Of a stretch of 64,000 nucleotides of DNA, positions 39,012 to 48,421 are shown in pieces; position 1 is the stretch's first letter, and every line of letters starts with the position of its first letter. A program made the position numbers and the translations under genes. The stretch is taken from assembly GCF_000577245.1 (NCBI RefSeq), contig NZ_CBYO010000009.1:1-64000 (forward strand). Reading direction: 5' to 3'. Origin of the DNA: Paucisalibacillus algeriensis (lineage in GTDB: Bacteria; Bacillota; Bacilli; Bacillales; Amphibacillaceae). The notes below the pieces were generated by a model. That model saw only the letters and a list, made by a program, of their open reading frames with translations. It was not told the DNA's origin and ran no database searches.

Positions 39012-39635
39012 ATGCTAGAGGATACAGGTGAAAGAGTCATACCAGAAAAAATGAAAATCATGAATGGTTTATTGTTAGAGCATGTAGCAAGATACCATTT
39101 TGCAAGGGAGTATGTTTATGGAAGAGTACTTGATTTTGCAAGTGGCTCAGGATTCGGTACCCACATTATCGCAAAATCTAACATGAATACGATTGATGAA
39201 GTAATTGGAATTGATATTAACCAGGATGCAGTGAAATATGCACAGGCTACCTATTATCATCCGCTTTCTAAGTTTCTTGTTGGGAATGTGGTTGATTCGA
39301 AACTCCCAGATAAGCTCGGAGTATTTGATTGCATTGTTAGCTTTGAAACGATTGAACATGTTTCAGAAGAAGAAGCATTCTTACAAAATATATATCGGAT
39401 GCTAAAGCCTGGAGGGACTTTAATTTTATCGACCCCATTTGGGGAAGGAAGGGGTATACCTAGTGGACAGGAGTTTCATATTCACCAGTTAACGGTTGAG
39501 GAATTTAAACATTTATTTCATGAGTATCAGAATACAGATTTTTACTATCAAAAAGGTGTATTGATTCAGCCAGCAGATGCTACTGAAGATAAAAATTTTC
39601 CACTTGGAATAGCAATATGTAGGAAAAAGACTTAA
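39012..39635 (+). CDS. Class I SAM-dependent methyltransferase
   Basis: The 207-residue protein has the SAM-binding motif I VLDFASGSGFGTHIIA (about 38-53), the acidic ribose-binding IGIDINQDAV, and motif IV FDCIVSFETIEHVSEEE with post motif LKPGGTLILSTPFGEG. It belongs to the UbiE/Ubi-G-like methyltransferase_11 group. The N-terminal TGERVIPEK segment is common in members linked with small-molecule or glycan methylation. GGGGAAA precedes ATG at 39012. The target is unknown. Confidence 0.88.
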   Translation: MLEDTGERVIPEKMKIMNGLLLEHVARYHFAREYVYGRVLDFASGSGFGTHIIAKSNMNTIDEVIGIDINQDAVKYAQATYYHPLSKFLVGNVVDSKLPDKLGVFDCIVSFETIEHVSEEEAFLQNIYRMLKPGGTLILSTPFGEGRGIPSGQEFHIHQLTVEEFKHLFHEYQNTDFYYQKGVLIQPADATEDKNFPLGIAICRKKT

Positions 39636-39751
39636 TTCTAAGGAATTCGGTTTTTTTGTGGCAGTGTATTTGTAATGTTATTAACAGACAAGTAATTTAG
39701 TTCAAGGAGAATTTAGTTTAAAGAAACGTTGTGTACGAAAGCCAACCGAAT

Positions 39752-39873
39752 AAAAGAATTCAATTGCAAGGTAAGAAAGTGGCAATGGTAGGTGACGGTG
39801 TTATAATGAATCAAAAGTAACATTAGCACAATTGCTAGAAGCAGTTGAAGATCAAGGCTATGATGTAGCTTAA
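39752..39873 (+). pseudogene. Chimeric scrap of copA and copZ
   Basis: One frame (39752-39819) reads KRIQLQGKKVAMVGDGVI, the hinge motif of copper P-type ATPases ([13 protein letters not shown]). Six bases before its stop another frame (39808-39873) reads ESKVTLAQLLEAVEDQGYDV then A-stop, the C-terminus of a CopZ heavy-metal domain. The two scraps are fused, which fits recombination or deletion in a former copA-copZ locus. Nothing functional remains. The rest of 39636-39918 has no gene. Confidence 0.7.
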
Positions 39874-39878
39874 TGTAG

Positions 39879-39916
39879 AAAACACCCTTGGGGGGACATC
39901 CTCCAAGGGTGTTTTT
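39879..39916. terminator. Bidirectional terminator
   Basis: AAAACACCCTTGG and CCAAGGGTGTTTTT form a 13-bp stem with an 11-base loop; it ends the minus-strand MFS gene and follows the copA/copZ scrap. Confidence 0.85.
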
Positions 39917-39918
39917 GG

Positions 39919-41082
39919 TTAGTTTGTTGTTGTAGATTTATTTATATTTCCACTTTTCATCGATATATACATGGATGCAAGGGAGGCAATAATTAATATC
40001 CCTCCAATAAAAGCATTGGCATCAGTAGAAAATTGTCCAATAATAATTCCACCAAAGAAAGCACCAACAGCTATTCCAAAATGTAAAGAGGAATTGCTTA
40101 AGCTTTGTTGAATATCAGCTGTTTCCGGTGAACTCTCAATCAGATAGCTTTGCATAGCAGGCGAAATAGCCCAACTCATGATGCCCCAAATGATTAGGCT
40201 GATTATGAATATTGGCATTATACCAGTTGTAAAAGGAATAATCATCATAATCATACCAAAAAGAACAATGGCAGAAATCACCGTTCTTTTTGTTCCTAGT
40301 GTATCTGCTAATGTACCGCCAATTCCACCACCACTTACCGCGGCAACACCAAAGATCAAAAAGATAATACTAATCCATGTTGCTCCAAAATCCATTGATT
40401 CCTGTAGAAAAGGCTTTAAATACGTATATAGCACAGAGTGTCCAGTCATATATAAAAAGGTTGTAATATGTGCAAACAGTATCTTTCGGCTTTTCAAAGT
40501 AGCGAGCTGTACACCAATTGGTACAGAGGGACTTGGTTCAACTCGGTCCATCCATAGATAAACACCGATAATGGAAAATGCTGTTAATATAGAGATAAGA
40601 ACAAAGGGTGCTCGCCAACTAAACATTTCTCCTAGCATTAATCCAATTGGTACACCAAGCACTAACGATCCACTAACCCCCATCGATACAATACCGATGG
40701 CTCGTCCACGGTATTTTGGCTCTACAAGCCTTGGTGCCATAACAAGGCATAAGATAATAAGAAGTGCCCCACTAAAAGCAGAGATAATCCGACCGGTTAA
40801 TAATATAGCGTAAGTTGGGCTAATAACAGATATGATATTCCCAAGTAAAAAAAGAATTAAAAAGTTTAACGTTAATTTTTTTCGTTCAATTTTTGCTGTC
40901 ATGATTAGTAGGATTGGCGAGGCGATTGCAAATATTAATGAAAAGATAGTCACTAGAAAGCCTGCAGCTCCTAAGGATACATTTAAATCCTTAGCAATTA
41001 AATCCAATAATCCACTTATAATCAGTTCAACCATTCCAACGATAAACGAAACAATCATTAAAAAATATACGCGTTTGTCCAT
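39919..41082 (-). CDS. MFS transporter, DHA1 (AraJ-like) family
   Basis: The 387-residue protein has about 12 hydrophobic spans. Features include GMVELIISGLLDLIAKDLNV (helix 1, AraJ-like), the motif-A-like MTAKIERKKLTL in loop 2-3 and GIVSMGVSGSLVLGVPIG (motif C, about 130-145), which marks exporters. It probably extrudes sugars, purines or drugs. It is a single gene facing the methyltransferase gene. Confidence 0.85.
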   Translation of the reverse strand: MDKRVYFLMIVSFIVGMVELIISGLLDLIAKDLNVSLGAAGFLVTIFSLIFAIASPILLIMTAKIERKKLTLNFLILFLLGNIISVISPTYAILLTGRIISAFSGALLIILCLVMAPRLVEPKYRGRAIGIVSMGVSGSLVLGVPIGLMLGEMFSWRAPFVLISILTAFSIIGVYLWMDRVEPSPSVPIGVQLATLKSRKILFAHITTFLYMTGHSVLYTYLKPFLQESMDFGATWISIIFLIFGVAAVSGGGIGGTLADTLGTKRTVISAIVLFGMIMMIIPFTTGIMPIFIISLIIWGIMSWAISPAMQSYLIESSPETADIQQSLSNSSLHFGIAVGAFFGGIIIGQFSTDANAFIGGILIIASLASMYISMKSGNINKSTTTN

Positions 41083-41276
41083 GAAGTAAGTACGTCCTTT
41101 CTAAATACCTTTTAATGATAACCGTGTTGACGAGGGAAAACAAGCGCGAAATAATAGAAGAGGAGATAGGAATAAGTAGATAAGCAGAAGTTAGCTACCC
41201 CTTACGGAAGAATATCTCTTGTCTATACAAATAAAGAACCTTAGAACACGATAAATACTACAAAGGAGAACCCTAA

Positions 41277-41882
41277 ATGAAGGAATACTCGTACGATAAA
41301 CTTCTGAACATACATACAAATGAGAAAGGTACCCCAAATCAATTAGGTCATTATTATCCATACGAGCCAACGCCGTATGAAGCATTGGAAGCATTATTTG
41401 AACAGTACGAGTTGGAAAGCAGTGACCATGTTGTTGATTTTGGATGTGGCCTAGGAAGATTAAATTTCTTCATTCATTATTTTTACCAAGCTTCTGTGGT
41501 AGGAGTTGAGATGAATGAAATCTCTTATAGGAAGGCTCTCCAAAACCAAAAACAATATGCAAAGAAGATAAAGAAACCGATTCAAAGGGTAGAGTTTAAA
41601 TGTTGCCGAGCAGAGGATTATGGTATTACTGAAAAAGACAATCGGTTTTATTTCTTTAATCCGTTTTCTATCCATATTTTCCAACGCATCATCAATCGAA
41701 TTCTTCGTTCAGTTGAAGAATCTCCTAGAGAAGTTGATATCATCTTGTACTATCCTTCGGAGGATTATATATATTATATGGACAATCAAAGTGTTTTTAG
41801 GTTGGATAAGGAAATTGTTGTACCTGGATATTTTGAAAAGAACCCAAATGAACGGTTTTTAATCTACCGTTTAAACATATAA
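41277..41882 (+). CDS. Class I SAM-dependent methyltransferase, first gene of a four-gene cluster
   Basis: The 201-residue protein has a clear motif I VVDFGCGLGRLNFFI (about 51-65), an acidic VVGVEMNEISYRKA and the FYFFNPFSIHIFQ segment in the place of motif IV. YPYEPTPYEALEALFEQYEL at the N-terminus is shared with Bacillus methyltransferases of unknown target. AAAGGAG precedes the ATG. It is followed after 25 bases by a sigma factor gene on the same strand. Confidence 0.85.
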   Translation: MKEYSYDKLLNIHTNEKGTPNQLGHYYPYEPTPYEALEALFEQYELESSDHVVDFGCGLGRLNFFIHYFYQASVVGVEMNEISYRKALQNQKQYAKKIKKPIQRVEFKCCRAEDYGITEKDNRFYFFNPFSIHIFQRIINRILRSVEESPREVDIILYYPSEDYIYYMDNQSVFRLDKEIVVPGYFEKNPNERFLIYRLNI

Positions 41883-41907
41883 GTAATCATGATAGGAGAG
41901 TATTCTA

Positions 41908-42852
41908 ATGGAAAATTTGAATCAAATAGGCGATGAACTAAGAAAAATTGAGAGAGAATTTAAGAAAAAAATAGAGCCCCATCGCTCGGATTTATGGAGG
42001 TATTGTTATAGACTAACTGGATCGCCTTGGGATACGGAAGATTTGGTTCAAGAAACTTTATTAAAGTCATTATCTGTATTAGCCAAATTATTTCAACCTG
42101 TAGAAACTAAAGCATATTTATTTAGAATAGCTACCAATCAGTGGATTGACCATATAAGAAAAAATCGAATTACTCAACTACCACTGAAAGAATTTGTTTT
42201 ACAGGAAAACTCCTCAGAATTTGATTATATGCTGTATGAAAACTTAGAGATACTGGTTCAGCAACTTACACCTATGCAATATGTAGCACTAATTCTTTCA
42301 GATGGATTTGGATTCAAAGCACAAGATGTTGCCAGAATAATAGGTTCTTCTGAAGGAGCGATTTATACAGGCTTAAGTAGGGCAAGAAGTGTTCTTAAGA
42401 ACAATAGGAAGAAAATATCGCTCCCGAACTCCATACATCCGATTGAAGCTAATAAAGCTATGGACAGGCTGATTGCAGGTTTTCGAAATAAAGATCCAAT
42501 GCTAATTGCTTCTATGCTAGATGATAATATAACGGTAGATATCATCCACTCAGGAGTTGAGCTTGGAGTTAATGAAGCTAAACGGAACTCGTTGAAGGAT
42601 TGGAAAGAAATCGTGGATAAACAACATCTTTTAGAAGTTATGTATATCGAGTTATGGGGGAAACCGGTTATTATTGAAATGGAAAGAAAGTCTGACAATT
42701 ATCTTTATCTTAATAATGTCCACTATATGGAATTGCATCAAGATAAGGTCATCCATTGGAAGTTTTACTGTTTCTCTTATGATTTCATGAAATTGGTTGC
42801 AGCTACACTTGATGTGAGACTAAACGCAGCAAATTTTTATCATATTTTTTAA
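41908..42852 (+). CDS. ECF-type sigma factor with SnoaL-like C-terminal domain
   Basis: The 314-residue protein has sigma region 2 (about 25-95, LWRYCYRLTGSPWDTEDLVQ then ETLLKSL), region 4 (about 118-175, LTPMQYVALILSDGFGFKAQ, then GSSEGAIYTGLSRARSVL) and an extra 120-residue C-terminal domain (about 190-314) of the SnoaL/NTF2-like kind. ECF sigmas of this architecture (such as ECF41) are regulated by the fused domain rather than by an anti-sigma factor, and none is present here. AGGAGAG precedes the ATG. It lies inside the methyltransferase-VOC-GNAT cluster, which may be its regulon. Confidence 0.85.
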   Translation: MENLNQIGDELRKIEREFKKKIEPHRSDLWRYCYRLTGSPWDTEDLVQETLLKSLSVLAKLFQPVETKAYLFRIATNQWIDHIRKNRITQLPLKEFVLQENSSEFDYMLYENLEILVQQLTPMQYVALILSDGFGFKAQDVARIIGSSEGAIYTGLSRARSVLKNNRKKISLPNSIHPIEANKAMDRLIAGFRNKDPMLIASMLDDNITVDIIHSGVELGVNEAKRNSLKDWKEIVDKQHLLEVMYIELWGKPVIIEMERKSDNYLYLNNVHYMELHQDKVIHWKFYCFSYDFMKLVAATLDVRLNAANFYHIF

Positions 42853-42923
42853 AATTCTATGTAAGGTTTTTTATTTATCACTCGTTATATAAGGTGATAT
42901 AACTATTATAGGAGAGTGTTAGA

Positions 42924-43298
42924 ATGAAAAGCCCAATTCAAAACAAAGTGAATACAATTTTTATTCATGTGAGTAACTTGGAAAAATTGGTAAAATGGTA
43001 TTGTGACTTAATGGGGCAAGATTATGATTTATCATCAGTAATAAGACCGGTTTACCACTTACAGGTAAATCAGGAATTAGGTATAACCATAGATGCAGGA
43101 CCATCGGGATTAAGGGAAAATCTTGGATTCCTAGACTATCCTTTATTTAATTTTCATACAGAGAATATAGACCAAGCATATGAATATATTAATCAACTAG
43201 ATTATGATATCAACTCTGAGATTATTAGGTTTGAGGACTTTTCCTACTTCACAGTCCGTGATCCAGACCATAATATCATAATGATTTGCACAGGATAA
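42924..43298 (+). CDS. VOC (glyoxalase/bleomycin resistance) family protein
   Basis: The 124-residue protein has the paired beta-alpha-beta-beta-beta layout of vicinal-oxygen-chelate proteins: IFIHVSNLEKLVKWYCDLMG at the start and YFTVRDPDHNIIMIC at the end. Candidate metal ligands are His in IHVS and a C-terminal acidic residue. It has one VOC domain and would act as a dimer. ATAGGAGAG precedes the ATG. It lies 71 bases after the sigma factor gene and 20 before the GNAT gene. Confidence 0.85.
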   Translation: MKSPIQNKVNTIFIHVSNLEKLVKWYCDLMGQDYDLSSVIRPVYHLQVNQELGITIDAGPSGLRENLGFLDYPLFNFHTENIDQAYEYINQLDYDINSEIIRFEDFSYFTVRDPDHNIIMICTG

Positions 43299-43318
43299 CT
43301 GAAAGGTAAGAGGGAAAC

Positions 43319-44077
43319 ATGAATATTTCATTTAAAAATATCGACATCATAGGGAACGTTATAAAGGAGAATAATCTATACAAACACTATCATTACCCAG
43401 AAATGTTGAATCGATATTCAAGTAATTTCATAGCGTTCAAGAAAATGCCAACTCTTCATGAATTTGTAGGAACAGAACAGTTCTTACGTGACTTTCATTT
43501 AAAACATGGGCAACATCATGTGGAATTTGTCTTTCCTCAAGATAAGAAACCAACTACTGAACTAGATGAGTACCTTAATAAACAAGAGTACTCCATTGCA
43601 AAAAATGAATTATATACCATTGAACCAAGCAAATTCCCAGAGGCTCGATCAATTAAAGATATTCTTGTTGAACAGGTAGGTATGGAGACGCTGAAGGATT
43701 ATCTACTCCTTCAGTATGAGCAGGACCTAAAGTATGGCGAGAACTTTGCAAAAGAGAAACAGAATCTACTAAAGCGTAATTATGACAGTGGTATAGTTAT
43801 TCAAATTATTGCCTACTATAAAGGAAGTCCCGCTGGTGCAGTAGATGTTATTCTAACCGAAGGAATTGTTGAGATTGATAATTTATTTGTGAAGGAGCCA
43901 TTTCAACGTAAAGGAATTGGTAGCCAATTACAGCGGTTTGTTATGGATTCCTATAAAGATAATAAGGTAATTTTAGTTGCCGATGGGGATGATACTCCTA
44001 GAGAGATGTACCAGAGGCAAAATTATAAATATGTAGGTTTCCAATATGAGGCTTTGAAAGTGTATGAGAAGGAATAA
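43319..44077 (+). CDS. GNAT-family N-acetyltransferase
   Basis: The 252-residue protein has its GNAT core in the C-terminal half: IIAYYKGSPAGAVDVILTEG, then IDNLFVKEPFQRKGIGSQLQ with the acetyl-CoA loop Q-R-K-G-I-G (about 198-203). The N-terminal 120 residues form a second, degenerate GNAT-like unit, as in other Bacillus two-unit acetyltransferases. It is the last gene of the cluster. The substrate is unknown. Confidence 0.85.
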   Translation: MNISFKNIDIIGNVIKENNLYKHYHYPEMLNRYSSNFIAFKKMPTLHEFVGTEQFLRDFHLKHGQHHVEFVFPQDKKPTTELDEYLNKQEYSIAKNELYTIEPSKFPEARSIKDILVEQVGMETLKDYLLLQYEQDLKYGENFAKEKQNLLKRNYDSGIVIQIIAYYKGSPAGAVDVILTEGIVEIDNLFVKEPFQRKGIGSQLQRFVMDSYKDNKVILVADGDDTPREMYQRQNYKYVGFQYEALKVYEKE

Positions 44078-44097
44078 TAGGACGGGGGATACCTGTC

Positions 44098-45135
44098 CTA
44101 TTGTCTTAGATGCTCAACTAAGTAATTCGCATCATACCCAATTCCTTGTAGTAAAGCAGAACCTCTTCTATATTGCCATGGTAAACCAAGGAAAAACAAC
44201 CCCTCTATATTTGTAATTCCTCTTTTATGTAGTGGGGCTCCGTTCTGATTAATAACCTCTGGAATGTTGGAAAGAAAATGATAATCTGGCTTAAAACCTG
44301 TTGCCCAGATCACATTCTGTATCTCCAAATGATCTTGCCCATTAAAAAAGACCGTATTTCCCCTTGCATCGAAAGAACGCCCCACTATTCTTACATTCTT
44401 TTCAACAATGGCTTGCTTTAATTCATTACCAAAAATAGGGTCTCCTTGCTTTTGAATCTTTTTTCCGAAGAAGGAGGTAGAACTTGCTGATAATATACCC
44501 AATTTATCAAACCACCAGAAAATACTCTTTTTCCCTATGTATAGTGGCATAAACTTTAGACTTTGACCGGTTGATAGATAGGTGGTTCTCTCCTTAGAGA
44601 CTTCCGCAGCTATCTGCGCTCCACTATTTCCTCCTCCAACAACTAAAACGTTTCCTTCTACTAATTGAGTAGGGTTTTTGTATTCAGACGAATGTAGTTG
44701 CAAGACTTCGGATGCCAGTTTTTTTGCAAAAGTTGGGATTTTCGGGTGCTGAAATGGCCCTGTTGCAATAATGACATTCTTAGCTTTATACTCTCGTTGA
44801 TTTGTAGATATAGAAAAATAATCCCCATTCTTATGTATTTGATATACTTCAGTATTAAGTCTAACTGGTAAATCAAACGTTTCTGCATATCGTTTCAAAT
44901 AGAATGAAATTTCATCTTTAGTTGGAAGTGAATTTGAATCACCTTCTACTATTGATCCCGGGAGAGAACTATATTGTTTGGATGTAAAAAGTATTAAAGA
45001 ATCATATCGTTCTCTCCACACCTGGCCAATTTCTTGATTCTTATCTAGGATAAGGTAGTCCAGACCAGTCTTTTTTAGATAATACCCAATGGAAAGACCT
45101 GCCTGGCCAGCCCCAACAACAATGGTATTGTACAA
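44098..45135 (-). CDS. czcO: CzcO-like flavin-dependent oxidoreductase
   Basis: The 345-residue protein has the FAD motif VVGAGQAGLSIGYYL near the N-terminus (GxGxxG), a central NAD(P)H motif VVGGGNSGAQIAAEV (about 163-177) and the ATGFKPDYHFL stretch of flavin monooxygenases. It fits the CzcO/COG2072 group, linked in Bacillus with the czcD metal-efflux locus. TTG at 45135 behind AAGGGGTG is the supported start. It diverges from cadC-cadA, and the CadC operator at 45164-45183 lies 28 bases upstream of its start, so metal induction is likely. Confidence 0.8.
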   Translation of the reverse strand: MYNTIVVGAGQAGLSIGYYLKKTGLDYLILDKNQEIGQVWRERYDSLILFTSKQYSSLPGSIVEGDSNSLPTKDEISFYLKRYAETFDLPVRLNTEVYQIHKNGDYFSISTNQREYKAKNVIIATGPFQHPKIPTFAKKLASEVLQLHSSEYKNPTQLVEGNVLVVGGGNSGAQIAAEVSKERTTYLSTGQSLKFMPLYIGKKSIFWWFDKLGILSASSTSFFGKKIQKQGDPIFGNELKQAIVEKNVRIVGRSFDARGNTVFFNGQDHLEIQNVIWATGFKPDYHFLSNIPEVINQNGAPLHKRGITNIEGLFFLGLPWQYRRGSALLQGIGYDANYLVEHLRQ

Positions 45136-45163
45136 TCGAATCACCCCTTACTATTATTTTATC

Positions 45164-45220
45164 ATTCAAATACCCATTTGAATATTATAATTGACAAAAT
45201 ATTCTTTTGCAGCATACAAT
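45164..45220 (+). promoter_or_regulatory. CadC operator and cadCA promoter
   Basis: ATTCAAATACCCATTTGAAT (45164-45183) is a perfect inverted repeat with 7-base arms, resembling the cad operator of staphylococcal plasmids. TTGACA (45191-45196) and TACAAT (45215-45220) follow with an 18-base spacer. A weaker TCAAA...GAATGA copy lies at 45231-45250, over the expected transcript start. Confidence 0.75.
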
Positions 45221-45260
45221 ATTACTATAATCAAACGAATATTAGAATGAGGCGATAAAT

Positions 45261-45650
45261 ATGGCGGATACAGTGTTGAAAAAAGTGGAGAAAGATACAT
45301 GTGAAACTTTTTGTTATGCTGAGGAAAAGGTTAATAAAATAAAGCCACAAGTAGAAGAGGTTGCCGGGGTTGAAATGATATTCAAAGCATTGTCAGATGC
45401 AACACGACTAAAGATCACCTATGCTCTTACCTTAGAAGAAGAACTATGTGTATGTGATGTTGCAAATATTATTGATTCAACATCAGCAACTGCATCCCAT
45501 CATTTACGATTACTTCGAAATATGGGACTGGCAAAATACCGTAAGGAAGGTAAACTGGTTTTCTATTCTTTAAAGGATGACCACGTGCATCAACTAGTTT
45601 CCATTGCACTAGAACATTCGAAGGAAGGTGTCACAGTTGGAGGAAAATAA
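45261..45650 (+). CDS. cadC: Cadmium/lead/zinc-responsive ArsR-family repressor CadC
   Basis: The 129-residue protein has both CadC metal sites. The alpha-3N Cd/Pb site is seen as TCETFC near the N-terminus plus ELCVCD at about 66-71 (four cysteines with the C-x3-C and C-x-C spacing). The alpha-5 Zn site is D-x-H-x10-H-x2-E ([17 protein letters not shown]). The winged helix contains [16 protein letters not shown] and [13 protein letters not shown]. It represses cadCA until metal binds. The cadA reading frame overlaps its 3' end by 14 bases. Confidence 0.93.
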   Translation: MADTVLKKVEKDTCETFCYAEEKVNKIKPQVEEVAGVEMIFKALSDATRLKITYALTLEEELCVCDVANIIDSTSATASHHLRLLRNMGLAKYRKEGKLVFYSLKDDHVHQLVSIALEHSKEGVTVGGK

Positions 45651-47748
45651 ACAGGTTTATCGACTACAAGGTTTATCCTGTACAAACTGTGCTGCTAAGT
45701 TTGAAAAAAATGTACGAGAGATTACAAGTGTAGAAGATGTTCAGTTGAATTTTGGTGCAGCTAAGTTAACGGTACAAGGAGCAGCAACAATTGATGAATT
45801 AGAAGAAGCGGGAGCTTTTGATGGAATCAAGGTTTATCCGGATAATCGTCGCGAGCCTGAGAAGAAGCAATCCTTTTGGAAGAAACGTGAAAATATTACC
45901 ACAATAATATCGCTGTTTTTTACAGTGGTAGGCTACGTACTTTACTTTATGTTAGATGAAAGTCACCCTGCTACAGTAGGTGCATTCATAAGTGCGATCT
46001 TAATCGGTGGTTATAGTCTATTTAAAGTTGGTATGAAAAATTTATTAAAGCTTCAGTTTGATATGAAGACCTTGATGACGATAGCTATTATTGGAGCAGC
46101 AATTATTGGTGAGTGGGCAGAGGGGGCAGTTGTAGTATTCTTATTTGCCCTAAGTGAAGCATTGGAAAGTTATTCAATGGAAAAGGCACGTCAATCCATT
46201 AAGTCATTAATGGATATTGCGCCAAAGAAGGCTACCATTAGACGTGGAAGTGCGACAATGGAAATTGATGTGGAAGATGTTCGGATTGGCGATATTCTAA
46301 TCATTAAACCAGGTCAAAAAATTGCAATGGATGGCGAAGTAGTAAAAGGTCAGTCCTCTATCAACCAAGCTGCCATTACAGGTGAGTCTATCCCAGTTCA
46401 TAAAACAGCTGGTGATGAAGTATTTGCCGGGACAATAAATGAAGAAGGATCATTAGAAGTACGCGTTACCAAGCGTGTAGAAGATACGACTATTGCTAAA
46501 ATAATTCATCTCGTGGAAGAGGCACAGGCTGAAAAAGCCCCTTCCCAGCAGTTTGTTGATCGATTTGCTAAATATTATACTCCAGCTATTATGATAATTG
46601 CATTTTTAGTTGCCGTCATACCTCCACTACTATTTGGAGGTTCTTGGTCAGAATGGGTATATAGTGGATTAGCGGTATTGGTTGTGGGGTGCCCCTGTGC
46701 ATTAGTTGTTTCAACACCAGTCGCAATTGTAACAGCAATTGGAAATGCTGCTCGAAACGGTGTGTTAATTAAAGGCGGAATTCATCTGGAAGAAACAGGA
46801 CGACTAAATGCGATTGCCTTTGATAAAACAGGGACACTTACAGAAGGAAAACCAGAAGTAACGGATATAGTATTATTAACCGATAAAAGCGAGTCGGAAA
46901 TATTAAGTATTGCTCAGTCAATTGAACAGTTTTCGCAACATCCACTTGCTTCTGCGATTACACGTAAAGCCATTCGTGTTCATGCAGAATCGTATCAAGC
47001 GGATGGATTCATTTCTGTTACTGGAAAAGGTGCAAAGGCTACGGTGCAGGGAGTAGAATATTATATTGGCTCTCCAACTTTATTTGAAGATATATTGGAC
47101 ATAGGTAGTAAAGTGCGAGAAAAAATTAGTCGTCTACAAGCAGACGGCAAGACTGTTATGCTACTAGGAACAGAAACTAAAGTCGATGCGCTTATTGCGG
47201 TTGCTGACCAAATTCGTAAATCAAGCAAAACCATCATTCATAAGCTGCATGAACTTGGAATCAAACAAACTGTTATGTTAACCGGTGATAATAAGTTAAC
47301 TGGGAATGCGATTGGGTCGAGTCTTGGTTTAACAGAAACAAAAGCAGAACTTTTACCCGAAGATAAATTAATAGCTATAAACAATATAAAAGAGAAATAT
47401 GGAAATGTTGCAATGGTTGGAGATGGGATAAACGATGCACCAGCTTTAGCAAGTGCGAATGTTGGGATTGCAATGGGAGGAGCTGGAACAGATACCGCTC
47501 TTGAAACTGCAGATATTGCCCTGATGGCAGATGACTTGGAAAAGCTCCCATATACCATATCTTTAAGCAGAAAAACATTAGCAATTATTAAACAAAACAT
47601 CACATTCGCATTAGCTTTAAAAATCGTTGCATTGCTATTAGTCATTCCAGGGTGGTTAACCTTATGGATTGCTATTTTCGCTGACATGGGTGCTACGCTT
47701 ATTGTTGTCCTCAATTCTATGCGACTAATCAAAAAGGATGTGCTATAG
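45637..47748 (+). CDS. cadA: Cd/Zn/Pb-transporting P1B-type ATPase CadA
   Basis: The 703-residue pump has one N-terminal heavy-metal domain ([15 protein letters not shown]), the actuator TGES ([11 protein letters not shown]), the membrane CPC motif ([18 protein letters not shown]), the phosphorylation site [13 protein letters not shown] and the hinge [11 protein letters not shown]. The CPC motif with its surroundings fits Cd/Zn export rather than Cu. TTG at 45637, spaced 6 bases from AAGGAAGG, is preferred over GTG at 45628. It overlaps cadC and forms a two-gene operon. Confidence 0.93.
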   Translation: MEENKQVYRLQGLSCTNCAAKFEKNVREITSVEDVQLNFGAAKLTVQGAATIDELEEAGAFDGIKVYPDNRREPEKKQSFWKKRENITTIISLFFTVVGYVLYFMLDESHPATVGAFISAILIGGYSLFKVGMKNLLKLQFDMKTLMTIAIIGAAIIGEWAEGAVVVFLFALSEALESYSMEKARQSIKSLMDIAPKKATIRRGSATMEIDVEDVRIGDILIIKPGQKIAMDGEVVKGQSSINQAAITGESIPVHKTAGDEVFAGTINEEGSLEVRVTKRVEDTTIAKIIHLVEEAQAEKAPSQQFVDRFAKYYTPAIMIIAFLVAVIPPLLFGGSWSEWVYSGLAVLVVGCPCALVVSTPVAIVTAIGNAARNGVLIKGGIHLEETGRLNAIAFDKTGTLTEGKPEVTDIVLLTDKSESEILSIAQSIEQFSQHPLASAITRKAIRVHAESYQADGFISVTGKGAKATVQGVEYYIGSPTLFEDILDIGSKVREKISRLQADGKTVMLLGTETKVDALIAVADQIRKSSKTIIHKLHELGIKQTVMLTGDNKLTGNAIGSSLGLTETKAELLPEDKLIAINNIKEKYGNVAMVGDGINDAPALASANVGIAMGGAGTDTALETADIALMADDLEKLPYTISLSRKTLAIIKQNITFALALKIVALLLVIPGWLTLWIAIFADMGATLIVVLNSMRLIKKDVL

Positions 47749-47776
47749 GGAAAAGTCCCTGTAGCACATCCCTCTT
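47736..47776 (+). terminator. Terminator overlapping the cadA stop codon
   Basis: GGATGTGCTA (47736-47745) and TAGCACATCC (47762-47771) form a 10-bp stem that starts inside the last cadA codons, with an inner GGG/CCC pair. The T tail (CTCTTAT) is weak. Confidence 0.6.
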
Positions 47777-47906
47777 ATGATATGGCTTCTATCAACCTTC
47801 ATGAATGGAAAAAAATAACTATTTACTATTAAATTCATAGAAAATCCTAATTATATAAGATATACTATACTCAACTTGATTACAATAAGTAAAAGGATTG
47901 ATATTT

Positions 47907-48371
47907 ATGGTCAAATCGAATCAATTTAATGAAGACCAGGAGCTTTCTCTGAAACTTTTTATTGTTTTAACGAGAGCTATCGAAGCAATTGAAAAACAGG
48001 TTACTCAAAATATTAAAAGTTATGGACTTAATTTAACCGAATTTGGTGTACTTGAGTTGCTATATCATAAAGGTGGACAACCTATCCAGAAGATCGGACA
48101 AAAGGTGTTACTTGCAAGTAGTAGTATTACCTACGTGGTAGATAAATTGGAAGAAAAGAATTTCTTAACTCGTGAAGCATGTCCTAATGATAGAAGGGTT
48201 ACACACGCCGTCATAACCGAGGCTGGTACGGAATTAATGGATGAGATCTTCCCGCAGCATGCGGCTGCAATGAGTGAAATTATGGGTGGTCTATCCGTTG
48301 AAGAGAAAAAAGTTGCAGTAGATCAATTGAAGAGATTAGGTCTATTCGCTAAAAACTTAGAACTAATATAA
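47907..48371 (+). CDS. MarR-family transcriptional regulator
   Basis: The 154-residue protein is a winged-helix MarR regulator: LNLTEFGVLELLYHKGGQPI, recognition helix LASSSITYVVDKLEEKNFL and wing CPNDRRVTHAVITEAG. A single cysteine in EACPNDRR precedes the wing, the position where OhrR-like members differ. AAAAGGATT precedes ATG at 47907. It is a single gene with no adjacent target; self-control or a remote target is possible. Confidence 0.88.
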   Translation: MVKSNQFNEDQELSLKLFIVLTRAIEAIEKQVTQNIKSYGLNLTEFGVLELLYHKGGQPIQKIGQKVLLASSSITYVVDKLEEKNFLTREACPNDRRVTHAVITEAGTELMDEIFPQHAAAMSEIMGGLSVEEKKVAVDQLKRLGLFAKNLELI

Positions 48372-48382
48372 TTAAGTTTTTG

Positions 48383-48421
48383 ACAAAAGGTACTGCTTCC
48401 ACATGAGCAGTACCTTTTGTT
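48383..48421. terminator. Bidirectional terminator
   Basis: ACAAAAGGTACTGCT and AGCAGTACCTTTTGT form a 15-bp perfect stem with an 8-base loop. It overlaps the stop codon of the minus-strand HAD gene. Confidence 0.8.

Noticed and set aside
47238-47732. 164-codon minus-strand frame inside cadA
   Set aside because: It is antisense to the conserved C-terminal ATPase domain, has no ribosome binding site and resembles no family; a shadow frame.
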